Shown: positions 39,200 through 51,589, numbered from the stretch's first letter. The stretch is DNA of 64,000 nucleotides from Episyrphus balteatus (GCF_945859705.1 NC_079135.1:122145551-122209550), one strand, 5' to 3'. Notes: generated by a model from the letters alone, not told the origin. Numbers and translations are program-made.

Positions 39200-40896
39200 A
39201 TTTTACATGCTGAAGAAATAAAATCGTAGTTAAATCGATATTGAGGCTCTAAAAATTAAAAAAAAATAACAAAGTTTTAACTTCGAGTTCTAAGACGTTA
39301 GAACTTTGTGAAAAAATAAAATTGAAACAAATTGATTTCCTATTTTTTCCTTAAACCCAGTTTAAAGGGTAAGAACTTTGTCCAGCTGCGCTCATTGCTC
39401 AGCTCTTACTGGGTTGACAGAATAATAATTTTTGTTTAAAATTCATTTCAATTGAAGCAAAATCTCTTTGTTTGGATTGCCTTAAAATGAAGATCTATCA
39501 ACATAAATTTGCCTTCCTATCATCTGCAGTATCAAACTTCCTTCCGCATTGAAAAATGCGAGTTACAGAGCGGAAATATGAAAATATGCTGATGTAAAGT
39601 TGTGACAAAAGGAGATTATTCATATAAAACTCACCCAGCTCCCCTCAATTCAGCCCAATCAACAGCTCAGATAAACTAAACTTAAATGTCGTCTGTCTTT
39701 TTTAAAGTTTTTATTTCTTCAGCTATGCAAAACTAACGAAGAAAAACCTTGCCGAAGCGACAAATTTAAAGTTTCCCATAATGTAAGTGTACGTTTAGAT
39801 ACAAATATTGCATTGTGCGACAACAATTGCTAATAGCACGCAACTAGCTAAGGATCGGGTCGACTAAGAAACTTACTTGTTGAGAATGCGGTCCACTTGG
39901 GAAGCAACATGAAAATTAGCTTAGATTACTACCTAGTGTCAGGTAAGATATGAAAATCCACATACTTATTTATTGAAAGCGTAATCGACGAACGGAATCA
40001 TAGTTCCTATTTTTTGAGCATTCCAGGTGATGGCCAATACCGCTAGAAATGAGTTGACTGAGTTGAAAAATTATGATATAAACATAAGTCGTTTTAACAA
40101 AAATTCGGATCTGCCGAGTACTCTTCACTCAACCCTTTTGGATTTGCTTGTATGATAATTTCTCAAAACGTTTACGTTTACAATATACGCCTAAAATTTG
40201 CGCTATCTTCTGTTGAATTGTTCTTCGAAATTGATGTAATTGCAAAATAGATATATTGGGAGGCTCCAATGGTTCTTGTCAACATATAACTACAATTAAA
40301 GCCAATTCATTTTTTTTTTTTCAAAAATGTACCTACAATAAAAAAAAGTTAAGTGATTGCTCTAAACATATTCATATTTTTTCAATACAAATAAATTGGC
40401 ATACAAAACCAAAATCTCTGCTTCCTGCGCTGTTAATTATAATTCTACCTTGTAATTCACTTAAAATTAAAAATATGTATATAATATAAAAAATGGAAGA
40501 ACTTAATAGGAAACACCTAGTTTTACTGACACACTTTTAAAGCTTCTTATATACAAAATACATAAAGATATCTCTTTCTCTTTTTTTAAATCACTAAATA
40601 GGGAAATATTTGTGTAAATATTAGTTCAAAAAGTAAATTAAACAAAAAAAACTATAGAAAGATATTTGTTTTTAAATGGCTGATGGCAAGAGATTCTCTT
40701 ATATTCATTTTCATATAATTTAAAGTTTCATGAGTTTAGCTTAAAAATTTTCTTTTAACGTTTGGCTTACCCAAACCGGAATATTCAATACAAAAATTGC
40801 ACACCTTCTCCTTCTCTTTAAAAAAAAAGTTGTTAAACTAAAACCTGCTGTATAAAATCAAATAAATCAAAAAAAAAAAATAAAAACAAATTATAA
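39200..40896. other. Spacer and likely 3' UTR of deltex
   Basis: The part adjoining 40896 is expected to be the deltex 3' UTR (minus strand). No AATAAA close to the stop was identified, so its length is unknown. Confidence 0.45.
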
Positions 40897-43800
40897 TCAG
40901 TCAGTTACTCCTAAATGCACCAATTGCTGCATGCACCGCTGCAGGTATGTCGGATCAGGGAACATATTAAATTGCGTCTTGTGATCTACACTATTCCAAA
41001 TGATGACGTCTTCACGGCCCGTTGTCACCGAACGTCCAATGGAAAACAACAGGCGCCTATCGAAGGCGATTTTAAGAAATCGTAAAACTTTACGACCCAA
41101 AGGACAGTCTGGTAGATAGCAAATACGGGGGAAACCAACAGCAAAGAAGGCTCGTCCTGGATGAGGGTGTTCTTCTGTTTGAATTCCCGAAGCAATGCTA
41201 AAAATATGAACATGAAATTGCCTATCTACTTGATTTTCATAAAAAAAAAATATACTCACTCATATACAATTTGGATTGTATTTTGACCCTCATGTCCAGG
41301 CAGATTCTTGCCAATTATGCTCCACGACATCGTGCCAGCTGGTTGGTTGCCAACTTTTTCGCCATACACTATCCCACACACTGGGCACTCGATAAAGAGA
41401 TTCTGGAAATGGACCATGCTAACCATATTGGGTTCCCATAAGGGGAGATTACTACAAGCACCCACCTTTGTTACATCCTTCTGCTGTTCGATGATCATCT
41501 CGTTGAGGCACTGCAAGTGAATCAGATGCTGGCAACGACTTAGCGATATGGTTGGATTCTGGGAATTTTGCACCAGCTCCTCCATACACATCGGACAGGG
41601 TTGAGCATTTGGCCATTGGGGTGGATCAACTACTTTGACGAAACGACTAATCATATCGCTGGCGGGATCAACACCAACTATAGACCCTGACATCTGTTGT
41701 TGATGTTGCAATTGCTGCTGCTGATGGTGAAGGTGGTGTTGTTGTTGTGGCAGAGGAGGCGGTGGAGGTGGGACATTCCTATCGTGTACAGAAGTAAAAA
41801 CTTCATCACTACCTATTGAACAATCTAGCAGATCGTTGACGGAAATTGCAAAATTCCGGCTGCGTAGAGACTCTTTGCTTTCATGGCTGAGATAAGTCGA
41901 TACCGTGTCAACACTAGGTCGTCGATTCGACTTTAAGCTGCTGGAATCTGTTTCGGAAATGCGAGTTCTCGAACGAGAACGATGTGATCCGAGACGAGAA
42001 TGATGAGATCCTTCTGAGCTGCGACTATGATGGCTATGAATTGATGCGGTGAATTTGTTTGAATGGGAGAAATGTGTATTGCTACCCGACGACGACGATA
42101 GCTGACCATTTTGTGAACTTGAGGATGCATTCGATGATGAAGCATTTTTTGTGCTGAATATATTGAGATTGTTGAGAATTTGTCGAAGATTTGTGGTTGA
42201 CACCTCGTTGGTGTTTTTTTGTTTAGGCTGCTTCGTTGGGCGTTGTTTTTGTTGATTGGCGGCATTATTTTGATTTGTTTGAGGTATGCCAATTGTTTGT
42301 GTTGCTTGTAGGCTTGGTGCCTGCAAATGTCTGGGTTTTGGATATGGCTTCGGTGGTATTTTTGGAACTGATGAATTCGGTGGTAGTTGGGGTTGTGGTG
42401 GGTTGACTTTTTCGGTATTACCTAAAATTAGAAAATAAAAAAAATTAATTTTATGTTTCAAAGCACAGGTCTGAGAAGAATTTTTGGGTGAAGTGGCCAA
42501 ACACAAAAGCAAATTTTCACTAGAGAAAAATTTTGACTAGAGTAACGACTGTGAATTTTGCTCTTAGGCTTTATGTTTGAAACAGGGCGTTGTATTATGT
42601 ATTTTTTCCGATATTGCAATATCTTACATTCTTAATGCAATGCAGTGAAAAGTTCATAGTAAAATTTTTCCTAAGATATAGTTTTTTCATTTGATACCAA
42701 TTAAATTTATAAATGTCTAACTCAGAATTTTCTATATTCATATCCATATTTTAATAAGCAAGAACATTTTGAAAGATGCAATTCCACGCGAATGACCGCG
42801 AACAACTGACTGACAGTAAAACATCGAAAAAACTGTAAGAAACAACACTTTACTTACTTCGTTTTTCCAGCGTTGAATGTAAAAACAAACTAATATCAAG
42901 TACCATAACGAAGAAAAAAATAACAAAAATAATAAAAAATTATTAAAATTATTTTTTATTTTAAGTGGAGTGATTGAATATAATTCAATATAAGTTCAAG
43001 TTTGGAGTTGAGGTCACTTGAACTTATATTGAATAATATCAAGTACTTAATTTTCATTTTTAAAAATATCAGAAGAGGTACATATCGTCGGTGAAACCAG
43101 AAAAGTGTGTAACTCCATTTTTTCAAATTTTATAGGAGAGCAAAAAAACAAAATCTTTTTGAAGGCATTTGTATGAGTTTTCATTTTCTAATTTGCTAAT
43201 AAAATAAAAACTATGAACTTTAAGGGGATTCTCAGTTTAAGGAACAGTAGATATCAGGTTTGTCTAACAGATGGCATTCAAATCTAATTTTCAGAAAATT
43301 TGGAGTTACACACTTTTCTGGTTTCACCGACGATATGTTGTTTTAGCACTCAATGCGTATTTTGATGTCGATATTTTATATGATTCAAATATCAAATCAT
43401 GTTGGTTTTGCTCTCAACGCTAGTTCTACTCATAAGCAATGCAAAACCGTTATAAAATTGGTTTCAAAAAATCTGTCACTTATGTTCAATCACCGATTCA
43501 AGTGTTAAATATATTTTTGAATTTTGTATCAACAATTTCATACTTATACATTTTTCCCAGATTTTTATTTTTTCTTCGGGTATTGCATTTTGTAGGTCCC
43601 TTCAATTCTAGCAAAATAATTATACGCATACATGAGTGGTTCAGAGTTGTAGGTCTATAGGCCTTGCCCAGCCATGGCTTCTACCTTCAGTGCTGATAGA
43701 CTAACTATCTTTAGACATGTTTTCGGCAAAATTCACCAAAGATTTCAAAGATATTGTTTTGGAGAGACACATCAATTTACACGGACGCTTCAAAAGGATG

Positions 43801-46384
43801 CGTGGTATTAACTTTCTTAAACTAAAGCCCCGACAATAAGGAAATTCCAAATACTTAAATAAATCAGATGCTATCCTAATAGATAGTCAACTTATTAAAA
43901 CCATTTGACTTGATTATTTATAAATTTGGTCATGTAAGGAAAAATTATGAGTTATGAAGGAAAATGTGGGAAAGGAATAATCTAGCAAAAATTTCGAGAC
44001 AACCTACTCGACAGATCCAGGCAAAAAAAGCCAGGGTATGTGTAACCTGCACTAGAATCTAGATAATGACGTTAAGTGACGTTTTCGATTTTTTTTTATT
44101 TTTTTCCGGCGAGTAAATGGGTCAAAAGACAACTTAAATTTTTGTGTTATTGCCATTCATTCAGTGTCCTTAGTTTAGAAGTTAGCCTTAGATCATTTTT
44201 CTAAATCCCTCTCATTTTTATACAAAAAGCCATAAACCTAAAACTATAAACGACGATTACTCAAAACTCGAAGTATGTAACCCCTTCTCATTTTCAACGC
44301 TTAAATTAAAGGAACAAAATCTACTGAGCGTATAGAAAAAAAAAAAATCAAAAACTTCTCGATCTGTAAATTGATAAATTTTGTTGCGCGAAGTGGGGAA
44401 AAATCATCATTAATGGTGTTTTACTTATTTTCCAAGACGAAACAAAATATGTGGGACTAATTTTGGTTAGGAAATTGAAATGGAAAACCAACGTAGAAAT
44501 GCCATCAAAATCAATGCGAATGCACTTTCACTTTCACAACAAGAGTGGACGATTTTGCTCAGAAATACTAAATCTTAGTCTGTTTTCAACCACACTGCAA
44601 ATGCGAATGTCGATCATATCTAATGGAGATCTCGAAACTGTTGAAGAATTCCATACTTTTACCAAATAAATTATACACTGGATACCAATCGCAACATACA
44701 AGCAGCTCATGCTAAAGCAAAATGCTATAGAAGCAACAAACATGCCAGAGGACCAAGGAGATCATGCCTAAGCTGGATCCAAAACGTCCAAAATATCTGT
44801 TGTCTGTGAGCTGTTTGCATATTATTACGTGATAGGTTTACTAACTGGGCATTGTCTCATATGCAGACACAAAATAAGACTAGTCGTTGTGTCAACCGAC
44901 TTCTGCAGCAATTGTTTTAATTAAGAAGAAGATAAAACAATCCAGCACTTTCTATGCTCATGTTCTGCTCTTTCTAGTAAATTTAAATTATATTTCGAAA
45001 AATACTGTTTAGATGGTACAATTAAACAACACAGACTTCTTTATCTTTCACCGCTTTATTAAGAACTCCAACTGGTTTCATTAGTGAGGAAATTCTTTGC
45101 AATATCATGGTATCACAACGGACCAATAAGTTGTATAAAATTGTCAGTGGTTTTCCTACCAGCCGTTTCTACTTAACTTTATTATAATAATAAAATCGAC
45201 TGCACTACACGAGGCTACGAAGATCTTCACAAGTATAAGATTAGAAATAGAAATTGTCCTTAAAATATTTCTCCAAATAGTGTTTGCAGTACAAATATAG
45301 GGTAATTTTCTTAAGATGTGACAGAAAGTCAAAGCATGCAATTTTTTTGCAAAACAAGAAAATGTAATTTTGGAATGGGTCTGAGAAATTACACATTAAA
45401 CTCTCCTTGTTTTTGACCCAAACTACAAGGTCTAGCTTTTTGAAGAGTTTTATTGAAAATAGTTTGAATAAACAGGCACATCTAAGTTTAGTTCTCTGGC
45501 AAGCTAGTTTTTTTTTTTTCATAAACAAGGCACAAGTTATTGCATCAAAATAAAATATATTTCATGCTTTTAAATATTCGAGTCACCGAATTTCTCTATA
45601 AGTCTATAGATAACAATTCCTATTAATCAATTTACAAACAAATATTTACTATAGTTGGGGTCCAACCCCTCAAAATATAATACTCACTATTCCATTGTTG
45701 TGCTTGTTGTGGCGTCAATTTAACCAACGGATATGGCGCTTGTTGTGTCCTCCTTATACTACGAACTGGCCCACTTGGCTGACGTACTTGTGTTAAATTA
45801 CAAAAATTTATTGTATACGGAAGTCCAATATTCGTGTTGCACAAGTCTAATGTTTGTTCGCCCTAAAAAAAAAAAAACAAAAACCAAAATAAGAGATAAG
45901 AAACTCACAAATGTGGTCTATACTTATCACATTTAAACCAACTAACCTTAGCCCATGATTCCTCAATAATACACTGAACGTGCATATTATATGGATGCCA
46001 ATCATTTCCACTCGCCCCAACCCACTCCCATTTAGTTCCTTTACCCGCTGGCGAAGTGGGTTTGTAATACATTCGACGTACACTAATCATTGGCACCTGA
46101 ACGTCCTCCGAACTCTGAACCATTGTCCTAACATTCACATAGAACTGTTCCAAATTCGGATCAGCATCGCTCAGCAGCACCCGAGTGAGCTTTTTCGCAT
46201 GCGCCCGCTCCAAATGCTGTGACACTGCCGGACTGTACGGCAACCACTTGCCACCGCGCGACTCAAACTCCCACACAACCACTGCATGGCTATTTACCAA
46301 AGCCGTAGATGCATTATTTGTGTTGCTAGGGTTAGTGGAAGCAGAGCTACTATGTCCAGCACTAGTGCTTGCAACCGATTGCAT
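40897..46384 (-). CDS. dx: Deltex, Notch-pathway RING-type E3 ubiquitin ligase
   Basis: Four coding exons on the minus strand: 46384-45947, 45862-45688, 42421-41260 and 41197-40897. All junctions are GT-AG and phases agree, giving about 691 aa, close to the size I recall for fly Deltex. Domains in order: two WWE domains (about residues 33-104 and 117-182; motifs VVVWEFESRGGKW and TKWEWVG), which in this family bind Notch ankyrin repeats; a proline-rich stretch (206-240); Ser-rich and His/Gln-rich low-complexity sequence with a seven-proline run near 422; a RING finger (CPMC at 480-483, CQHLIHLQC at 501-509, CPVC at 550-553); and the C-terminal Deltex domain ending LVHLGVTD. Deltex ubiquitinates Notch-pathway partners and steers Notch endosomal traffic. 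The start is the first ATG of the first exon, ahead of a Ser/Thr/Asn-rich leader. No frameshift or missing zinc ligand was seen. 5' UTR and polyadenylation site were not resolved. Confidence 0.95.
42964..43034 (-). repeat. Hairpin related to the hammerhead-bearing repeat
   Basis: ATTCAATATAAGTTCAAG (42983-43000) and its complement (43017-43034) flank TTTGGAGTTGAGGTCA. The loop phrase matches 4840-4853, and GGAGTGATTGAATATAATTC is the inverse of 4895-4914. No CTGATGA or GAAAC core is present here. Confidence 0.5.
43080..43338. mobile_element. 259-bp MITE in deltex intron 2
   Basis: A perfect 38-bp terminal inverted repeat: it begins ACATATCGTCGGTGAAACCA at 43080 and its complement ends at 43338. 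Between them is AT-rich sequence without a frame. Confidence 0.85.
43760..45060 (+). pseudogene. Decayed LINE (Jockey/R1-like) coding fragments in deltex intron 2
   Basis: Three pieces are recognisable on the plus strand, opposite to deltex: WRDTSIYTDASKGCVV (about 43760-43810), like the start of a LINE RNase H domain; DETKYVGLILVRKLKWKTNVE (about 44435-44500), like the RT thumb; and LLTGHCLICRHKIR, CSNC, EDKTIQHFLCSCSAL (about 44838-44975), like the terminal Cys-rich knuckle, with one in-frame stop. The RNase H piece precedes the thumb piece, which is not the normal order, so these are rearranged or come from more than one insertion. Confidence 0.6.
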
Positions 46385-47645
46385 TTTTAACTACGACTGG
46401 GAAATTTGTCGTAGAAGCACTTTGAAATTGCTCCACCCTCGTCTATGAGAGAGAGAGAGTAGAGGGCCCACAAACAATAAGAATCAACAATCCAATAAAA
46501 AAAGTTATTATTAAAAAAAAGAGAAAAACTCAATTTAAATCAATTAAATCCAATCAGACGAAAGATCAGTGGAGAACTTTTTTTTTTTTGTCATATATAA
46601 ATTTTCTATCCCAAACCAAAACGAACGAAATACGAAATCAAAAATAATCGACAAACTCAAAAGCAGCAAAAAAGAAAAATAGAAAAAAGAAACAAAACAC
46701 AAAACTTCTTTCAAAAATGGTGGAGAACAACTTGTCTGCTATTCTGTTGAGACACTTGTGGATTTAGCACAGATTTGTGCTGATATTTTACTAATTTTAA
46801 AGGTTTCATTGTAACAAATGGATATTAGATTATTTTGCACTTATTTTATTAATAATTGGGTTATAATATTTTTATAGATTTTAATAGAAAACTGGTTGCA
46901 AACAAATCAAAAAATCACTGCGCGATGAACATAGACCAGTTTTTTATTTTTTGATGATATGGGTGGAAAACGATCGTGAATTGAATTCCACAATTTTGAC
47001 ATTTCCTAGTGAATAAAAAAAAGAGATCCAAAATGGCGAGGGTGGGTGGTTGGACAGTGTTGTCAGGTTGAAGAAATTAGAAGACTTACGTTCCACATGG
47101 ATTTTTTTTTGTTATTTTATATTAAAAATTTTGAACGTACATTAAAATGCGGCTGTCCTACACGAACGAAGACGGAGAAAAAAAATACATGGCAAACAGC
47201 AATTTTGTATGAAAAAAATTCCTCACCGGCACTTGCCTTGTACGCAGATCAATTTTTACAAAACTTTCTCTAAAAATTAGCTAAAGTAAATTTTATTCAA
47301 GAATCTTCAGCCAAGAAATTAAAAATGACATTTTCGTTTCCAACACGAAAAAAAAACGAAGAAAAACAGATAAAAAACATGTTAGCTAAAATTTAGTGAG
47401 ATCTGAGAATTTTTATACAAAAACCTTTTTCGTCGGAATTTTTTCTCCTTTGTTGTCTTTGATGTGGAATTGTTTTAAAGGTTCTCCCAAACCAAAGACG
47501 ACCAATGAAAAAATATCAGTATGACTTATTTTTGCCAAAAAGTGAAAAATATGACAGTCAAATCCTATAGAAATAAAAAATTAAATTTTGAAATCCGAAC
47601 TGACCTTATTTGCGAAATTATCTCATTTTGAGCTGTAGTGAAAAC
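46385..47645. other. deltex 5' flank and spacer
   Basis: Contains the deltex 5' UTR and presumably its promoter; no core element other than the GA tract could be placed. Confidence 0.45.
46446..46459 (-). promoter_or_regulatory. GAGA/CTCT tract upstream of deltex start codon
   Basis: A short GA dinucleotide run lies about 60 bp upstream of the deltex ATG. In flies such tracts can bind GAGA factor in promoters. Here it may simply be 5' UTR sequence. No TATA box or mapped start site supports a firm promoter call. Confidence 0.25.
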
Positions 47646-47927
47646 AAGGCTATTAATAATGAGCTAATTTCACAATTAATCTGATATAAAATGTCAAATC
47701 GCATAAAAAATTATTTAATTTGACATTTGAAAAAAGTTGAACACGCTAGATTTTAGCTGACAATTTTTATCTCTAAATTATAGCCGATAAAAAATGTATA
47801 GTTGGAAAGAAAAGTGTGATTTTCTAGCTCACTTGGCTTAAATTCTTAAATAAACTTGAAAACTCTGCAAAATTTTTTAGACAATTTTGTATGGGAGCTA
47901 AAATTTAGCTCGATCTGCGTAATAGCC
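47646..47927. mobile_element. Diverged MITE related to the 150-bp palindromes
   Basis: AGGCTATTAATAATGAGCTA at the left is imperfectly mirrored by GAGCTAAAATTTAGCTCGAT and CTGCGTAATAGCC at the right. The GTATGGGAGCTAAAATTTAG phrase is shared with the palindromic MITEs at 59381 and 60454. Confidence 0.45.
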
Positions 47928-48296
47928 TGTTTTCACTAGAGCCCAATTGTTTTCTATAGAATTTTAGAGCAGAAACACAATCACGCTTTACCGTCGATTT
48001 TGACAAATTTCACTTTCAAAAATAATTTCAAATGTATCTTGATCTTTCTATCTTGAGAAACGTCAAATTTTAACCACTAATGTCAATTTTCAGCATGCTC
48101 CGCAGCTGCATAAACTTTAACCAAAGATCATAAAACTAGTTATATGATCTTTGCTTTAACCCATTGACCATACCCCTGCAACAATTGCATCTGTAAAGCT
48201 TTATAGAACCAAAATTGTTTGTCGGGACTCTAGTGTCAAAATTTAACCAAACGTCAAATTTTAAACTACATTTTAACGCAATTCGCACACTGCCTT

Positions 48297-48509
48297 ACGG
48301 CCATATTATTCACTAGCTAAAAAAATACATCTGGATGTAAGGAAATTGAAATGTCAAAAATAAATCCAAATCCTTAATATTCACTATCACACAGAGAAAA
48401 AAAAATTATTAACTATTTTCATAGTTAAAATTGGGATAACTATTTTGAATTTGGATTTATTTTTGACATTCAACAATGTATTTTTTAAACTATTGAATAA
48501 TATGGCCGT
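48297..48509. mobile_element. 213-bp MITE with ACGGCCATATTATTCA ends, downstream of agt
   Basis: ACGGCCATATTATTCA at 48297 is mirrored by TGAATAATATGGCCGT ending at 48509, with further internal pairing (GTCAAAAATAAATCCAAATC). No coding frame. Confidence 0.75.
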
Positions 48510-48779
48510 TAGGAGGAATCCAATATTTTATAGATCACCGATTTCCATTATTAATTGCGCCCACTATAAACAGAGCCTAACGATTTTTGAAATTCAAACT
48601 CATTCATTTTCAGAGCTGAATGCATTCACCAATTTCCGGTCATCTTCATTAAATTTACATCTATTGTCCAACAGGTGTCACCCATCAAATACAAAAAAAA
48701 AGGAAATACAAAACCGCCCAATTTTTTTAATTAAATTATTTTATTACAAAAACATAAATTTACAAAAACAAACATAATT

Positions 48780-49313
48780 TTACCCTAAATGAACACCTTC
48801 CCTCTCCAAAATGCTAATCTTTCTGTCCGGGCCCCAACGATATTTGCTCTTTCCCGACTTTGCAATCACTCGATGGCAAGGAATCAAATATGCAATTTCA
48901 TTGCTTGCAATTGCATTTGCAACAGGCCTGATTGCTTTGGGTTTGTTCATAGCCACTGCAACATCCTCGTAGCTCCAAGTTTGTCCTTTTGGTATATCAC
49001 ACAACTGCTGCCAGACTTGCGCCTGAAAGTCAGTCCCTTGGAGGATTAAACGAAAGTTTTTTGAGGTATTTGTGTCAACAAAGATGTTATCCACAACTTC
49101 GGTGGCTTCTTGAGTTGTGTCCTCTTGTAGATTGGCTTCAGGAAATCTCTTGATTAATTCCTGGATATGACTGTTGCTTTCTTTGTCCACAAAGTGGAGA
49201 TGACAAATGGCATCGTTGGAGAATGCAACGAAGCATTTGCCAAAGTAACAATCGGCGTAACCATATTTTATGTTGTAGTGAGATTTTTTCGATGCAATTT
49301 CGAATGTAAACAT
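48780..49313 (-). CDS. agt: Methylated-DNA--protein-cysteine methyltransferase (O6-alkylguanine-DNA alkyltransferase)
   Basis: Single-exon gene of 177 aa. It repairs O6-alkylguanine by moving the alkyl group irreversibly to its own cysteine. The active-site motif IPCHRVI is present with acceptor Cys146. Ahead of it, residues 107-135 (IPKGQTWSYEDVA...PKAIRPVANA) carry the DNA-binding helix-turn-helix and the Arg129 finger. YRWG (158-161) follows. The N-terminal half is the poorly conserved RNase-H-like domain usual for the family, and total length is normal. The first in-frame ATG gives a complete protein. An AATAAA signal on the minus strand at about 48745-48740 lies about 35 nt past the stop. 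Nothing suggests inactivation. Expected site of action is the nucleus. Confidence 0.93.
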   Translation of the reverse strand: MFTFEIASKKSHYNIKYGYADCYFGKCFVAFSNDAICHLHFVDKESNSHIQELIKRFPEANLQEDTTQEATEVVDNIFVDTNTSKNFRLILQGTDFQAQVWQQLCDIPKGQTWSYEDVAVAMNKPKAIRPVANAIASNEIAYLIPCHRVIAKSGKSKYRWGPDRKISILEREGVHLG

Positions 49314-50029
49314 TTTTTATTGGGAAAAGTTCACAAAATTTCGTTGGAGATAAATAAATTTCAACAAAAAAACAACCGGCAAAGAAATGTCAAAACCAAA
49401 ACGGTCGACAGAAGATGACGGCCCATGTAAAACTCTATGGGCAGTGTTCAAAAACAATTATGAATGAAAGAATCCAGAGATTTTTTTAAGGCATTCAACA
49501 CACTAGTCGGCTTTTGCTAAACGTTTTTTGTGAAACGAAATCATTTATGTATATGTTTTTATAAAATTAAATTTTTAAATGAATATACTTCTCTTCCGCG
49601 GTTTGTAGCAGAGTGAAAATCTCCTTTTTTACAAATGTTAAATTAAAAGTCGTTCAAAGTTCAAGACTCAATTGAACACACGTAGGTATTAAAAAGATTG
49701 AATGCTCGACACCTGAATAAATTTTAACCCATTTTATTGACCACCCAAGTGTGAAAACCTACCCAAGGTGAAAAATTTTAACGCAATCCACACACGGCCT
49801 AAAAAGTCAAAATTTAATTTTCCAAAAAAATAATTTAAAATCTTCCAACTATCCATTAAAAAACAAACTAACTAAATTCAAGTGATCTTAAACAAAATCT
49901 TTTGGAAATGATTACTTCTGAGCTAGTTGAAGTTAAAGTTTCACGGTCTTTTTAAATGGAGTTAAAAACTTTAAAAATTAATAATTTTGCGGAACTGCAG
50001 TTTTTACCGTATGAAATTGACAGAATAAA

Positions 50030-50292
50030 GCCCAGTACGCAGCTGAAGCGAAACATTTTGTAGGTCTCCAAGTCATCAACGCAGATCACGCTAAATTTTT
50101 GCTGAAATATTTTTTCTCCGTTTTTCTTGAATTATTTTTCGTTTGCTAAATTATGACAGATAAAAAAATGCATAATTGTTGAACAGAAAGGTGTGATTTT
50201 TATATAAATTTTTAAATAAATTTTAGCTCGGTAAAATTTTTAGCTAATTTTGTATGGGAGCTTAAATTTAACGCCATTTCTGCGTACTAGGC
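50030..50292. mobile_element. Older MITE, distant relative of the 150-bp palindromes
   Basis: Ends GCCCAGTACGCAG and CTGCGTACTAGGC are near inverted repeats. The interior shares TTGTATGGGAGCT with the 59381/60454 elements. Confidence 0.55.
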
Positions 50293-50607
50293 CAAAAATA
50301 AGAAAATTATCAATTAATGAAGAAAAAAACAACAGAAAGTAAATAAATTAAAATAAGAAAAATGTTCATTATGGGGACTTTTTCACGATTCGATTTTTGC
50401 CGTGCGGCGAAGCTTTTCGACTCGTGGTAACGTAAGTCGTAGGCGACTTAAGTGACATGCGGCTTTTCGACTCGTGAAAAGTGGGCATAAGTGACAAAAT
50501 GACTGAAATTTTTCTCTAGAGCTGCGAGCTCAAAAATGAACATTTTAACGAAATTTTTCATTCAAGATTTTTTGCATGGAAAATATTCATTCGATTTATC
50601 AGCGTAC

Positions 50608-51135
50608 TAGACTTAGGGCCAGTTGTACAAATATTTAATCCGTGGATCAGCAACTTTTATCTCCTGAAATCGGTAGTAAATCTGAGGTATAGCACTGGTT
50701 AAAGATCCACACATGTAAAAATAGCCATATCCATGCTTGAACCGAAGTTGACCGGCCGCGGCTAATCCACCCTACTAACAATTTTGCTTCTATAATGCTT
50801 TACAGAAGCAACAATTGCATCTGTAAAGCTTTACAGAGACAAAATTGTTTGTCGGGCACCCGGTTAAATTCTCAAACCAAGGCTGATCAACGTTTGTTCA
50901 ACTGGCACTTAAAAGATGGACTTTTATGGACAGTTGTTTAAATATTTAATCCATGGTTCAGAATTTTGTATCTTTTAAAATCGATGGTAAACCTGAGGGT
51001 TAGATGGTCCAAGATCTATGTAGATAAAATACCGAAATCCATATTGAAGCAAAGTCGAACCACAGCTAATCTACCGAAAGCAACTTAAATTCCTAAACCA
51101 AAGCTGAACTTCGTTTCTTCAAATGGTTCTTAAAT
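50608..51135. mobile_element. Two adjacent copies of a GGCCAGTTGTACAAATATTTAATCC MITE family
   Basis: Copy 1 runs from about 50618 to 50909 (ends GGCCAGTTGTACAAATATTT and GTTTGTTCAACTGGC). Copy 2 runs from about 50938 to 51130 with the same order of blocks. Copy 1 contains an extra palindromic insert at 50775-50861 (AACAATTTTG ... CAAAATTGTTTGTCGGG) whose end recurs near 48212-48231. Confidence 0.55.
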
Positions 51136-51535
51136 TTTTTTTTTATAAATTTTGACATTTCCAAGTATACCAATTTATAAATTAATCGTGTGTTTCACAA
51201 TTTTAACAGGGCCCTATTTCATAGATGATACATCACATACATTACATACATCATACATTAAAATTTTTTTCATACATTACATACAATTTTTTGTTTCATA
51301 GATTTCATTGGAAGTAATAGGGGTATTCACGATCCGATGCAACAACACAATATATATGGATTGAAATTTTACAATGGTCTTGCACTTTTGCAATACCCTA
51401 ACCCTATTGCAAAATAAAAATACAATGGAGTAAAATTATTTTTGACAGATGGCAGCTCACCGTCGCGTCGCCCATGATAAACAGTTTGTTTTTTTTTTAT
51501 TCTTTTTATAAGTGTTGTCGCTACTCATGTCCTGT

Positions 51536-51589
51536 AATTTAGTTTCTTTTGATGTAAAATAATTATTTTACATCAAAAGAAACTAAATT
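51536..51589. repeat. 54-bp perfect palindrome inside element A
   Basis: AATTTAGTTTCTTTTGATGT AAAATAA is followed directly by its complement. Other copies of this family (53834 and 58500) have only one arm, so the palindrome is a private inverted duplication. Confidence 0.8.

Larger units (their letters stand above)
42424..45687 (-). other. deltex intron 2, filled with mobile-element debris
   Basis: This 3.3-kb intron separates the WWE exons from the proline-rich/RING exon. It contains an inverted-repeat MITE (43080-43338), a hairpin related to the hammerhead-bearing repeat (42964-43034) and decayed LINE coding sequence (about 43760-45060). No extra deltex exon was recognised in it. Confidence 0.8.

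Noticed and set aside
41308..41520. 70-codon plus-strand frame
   Set aside because: Shadow of the deltex RING exon on the opposite strand.
47046..47273. 75-codon frame upstream of deltex
   Set aside because: Lys/Phe-rich translation of AT-rich DNA without motif or splice context.
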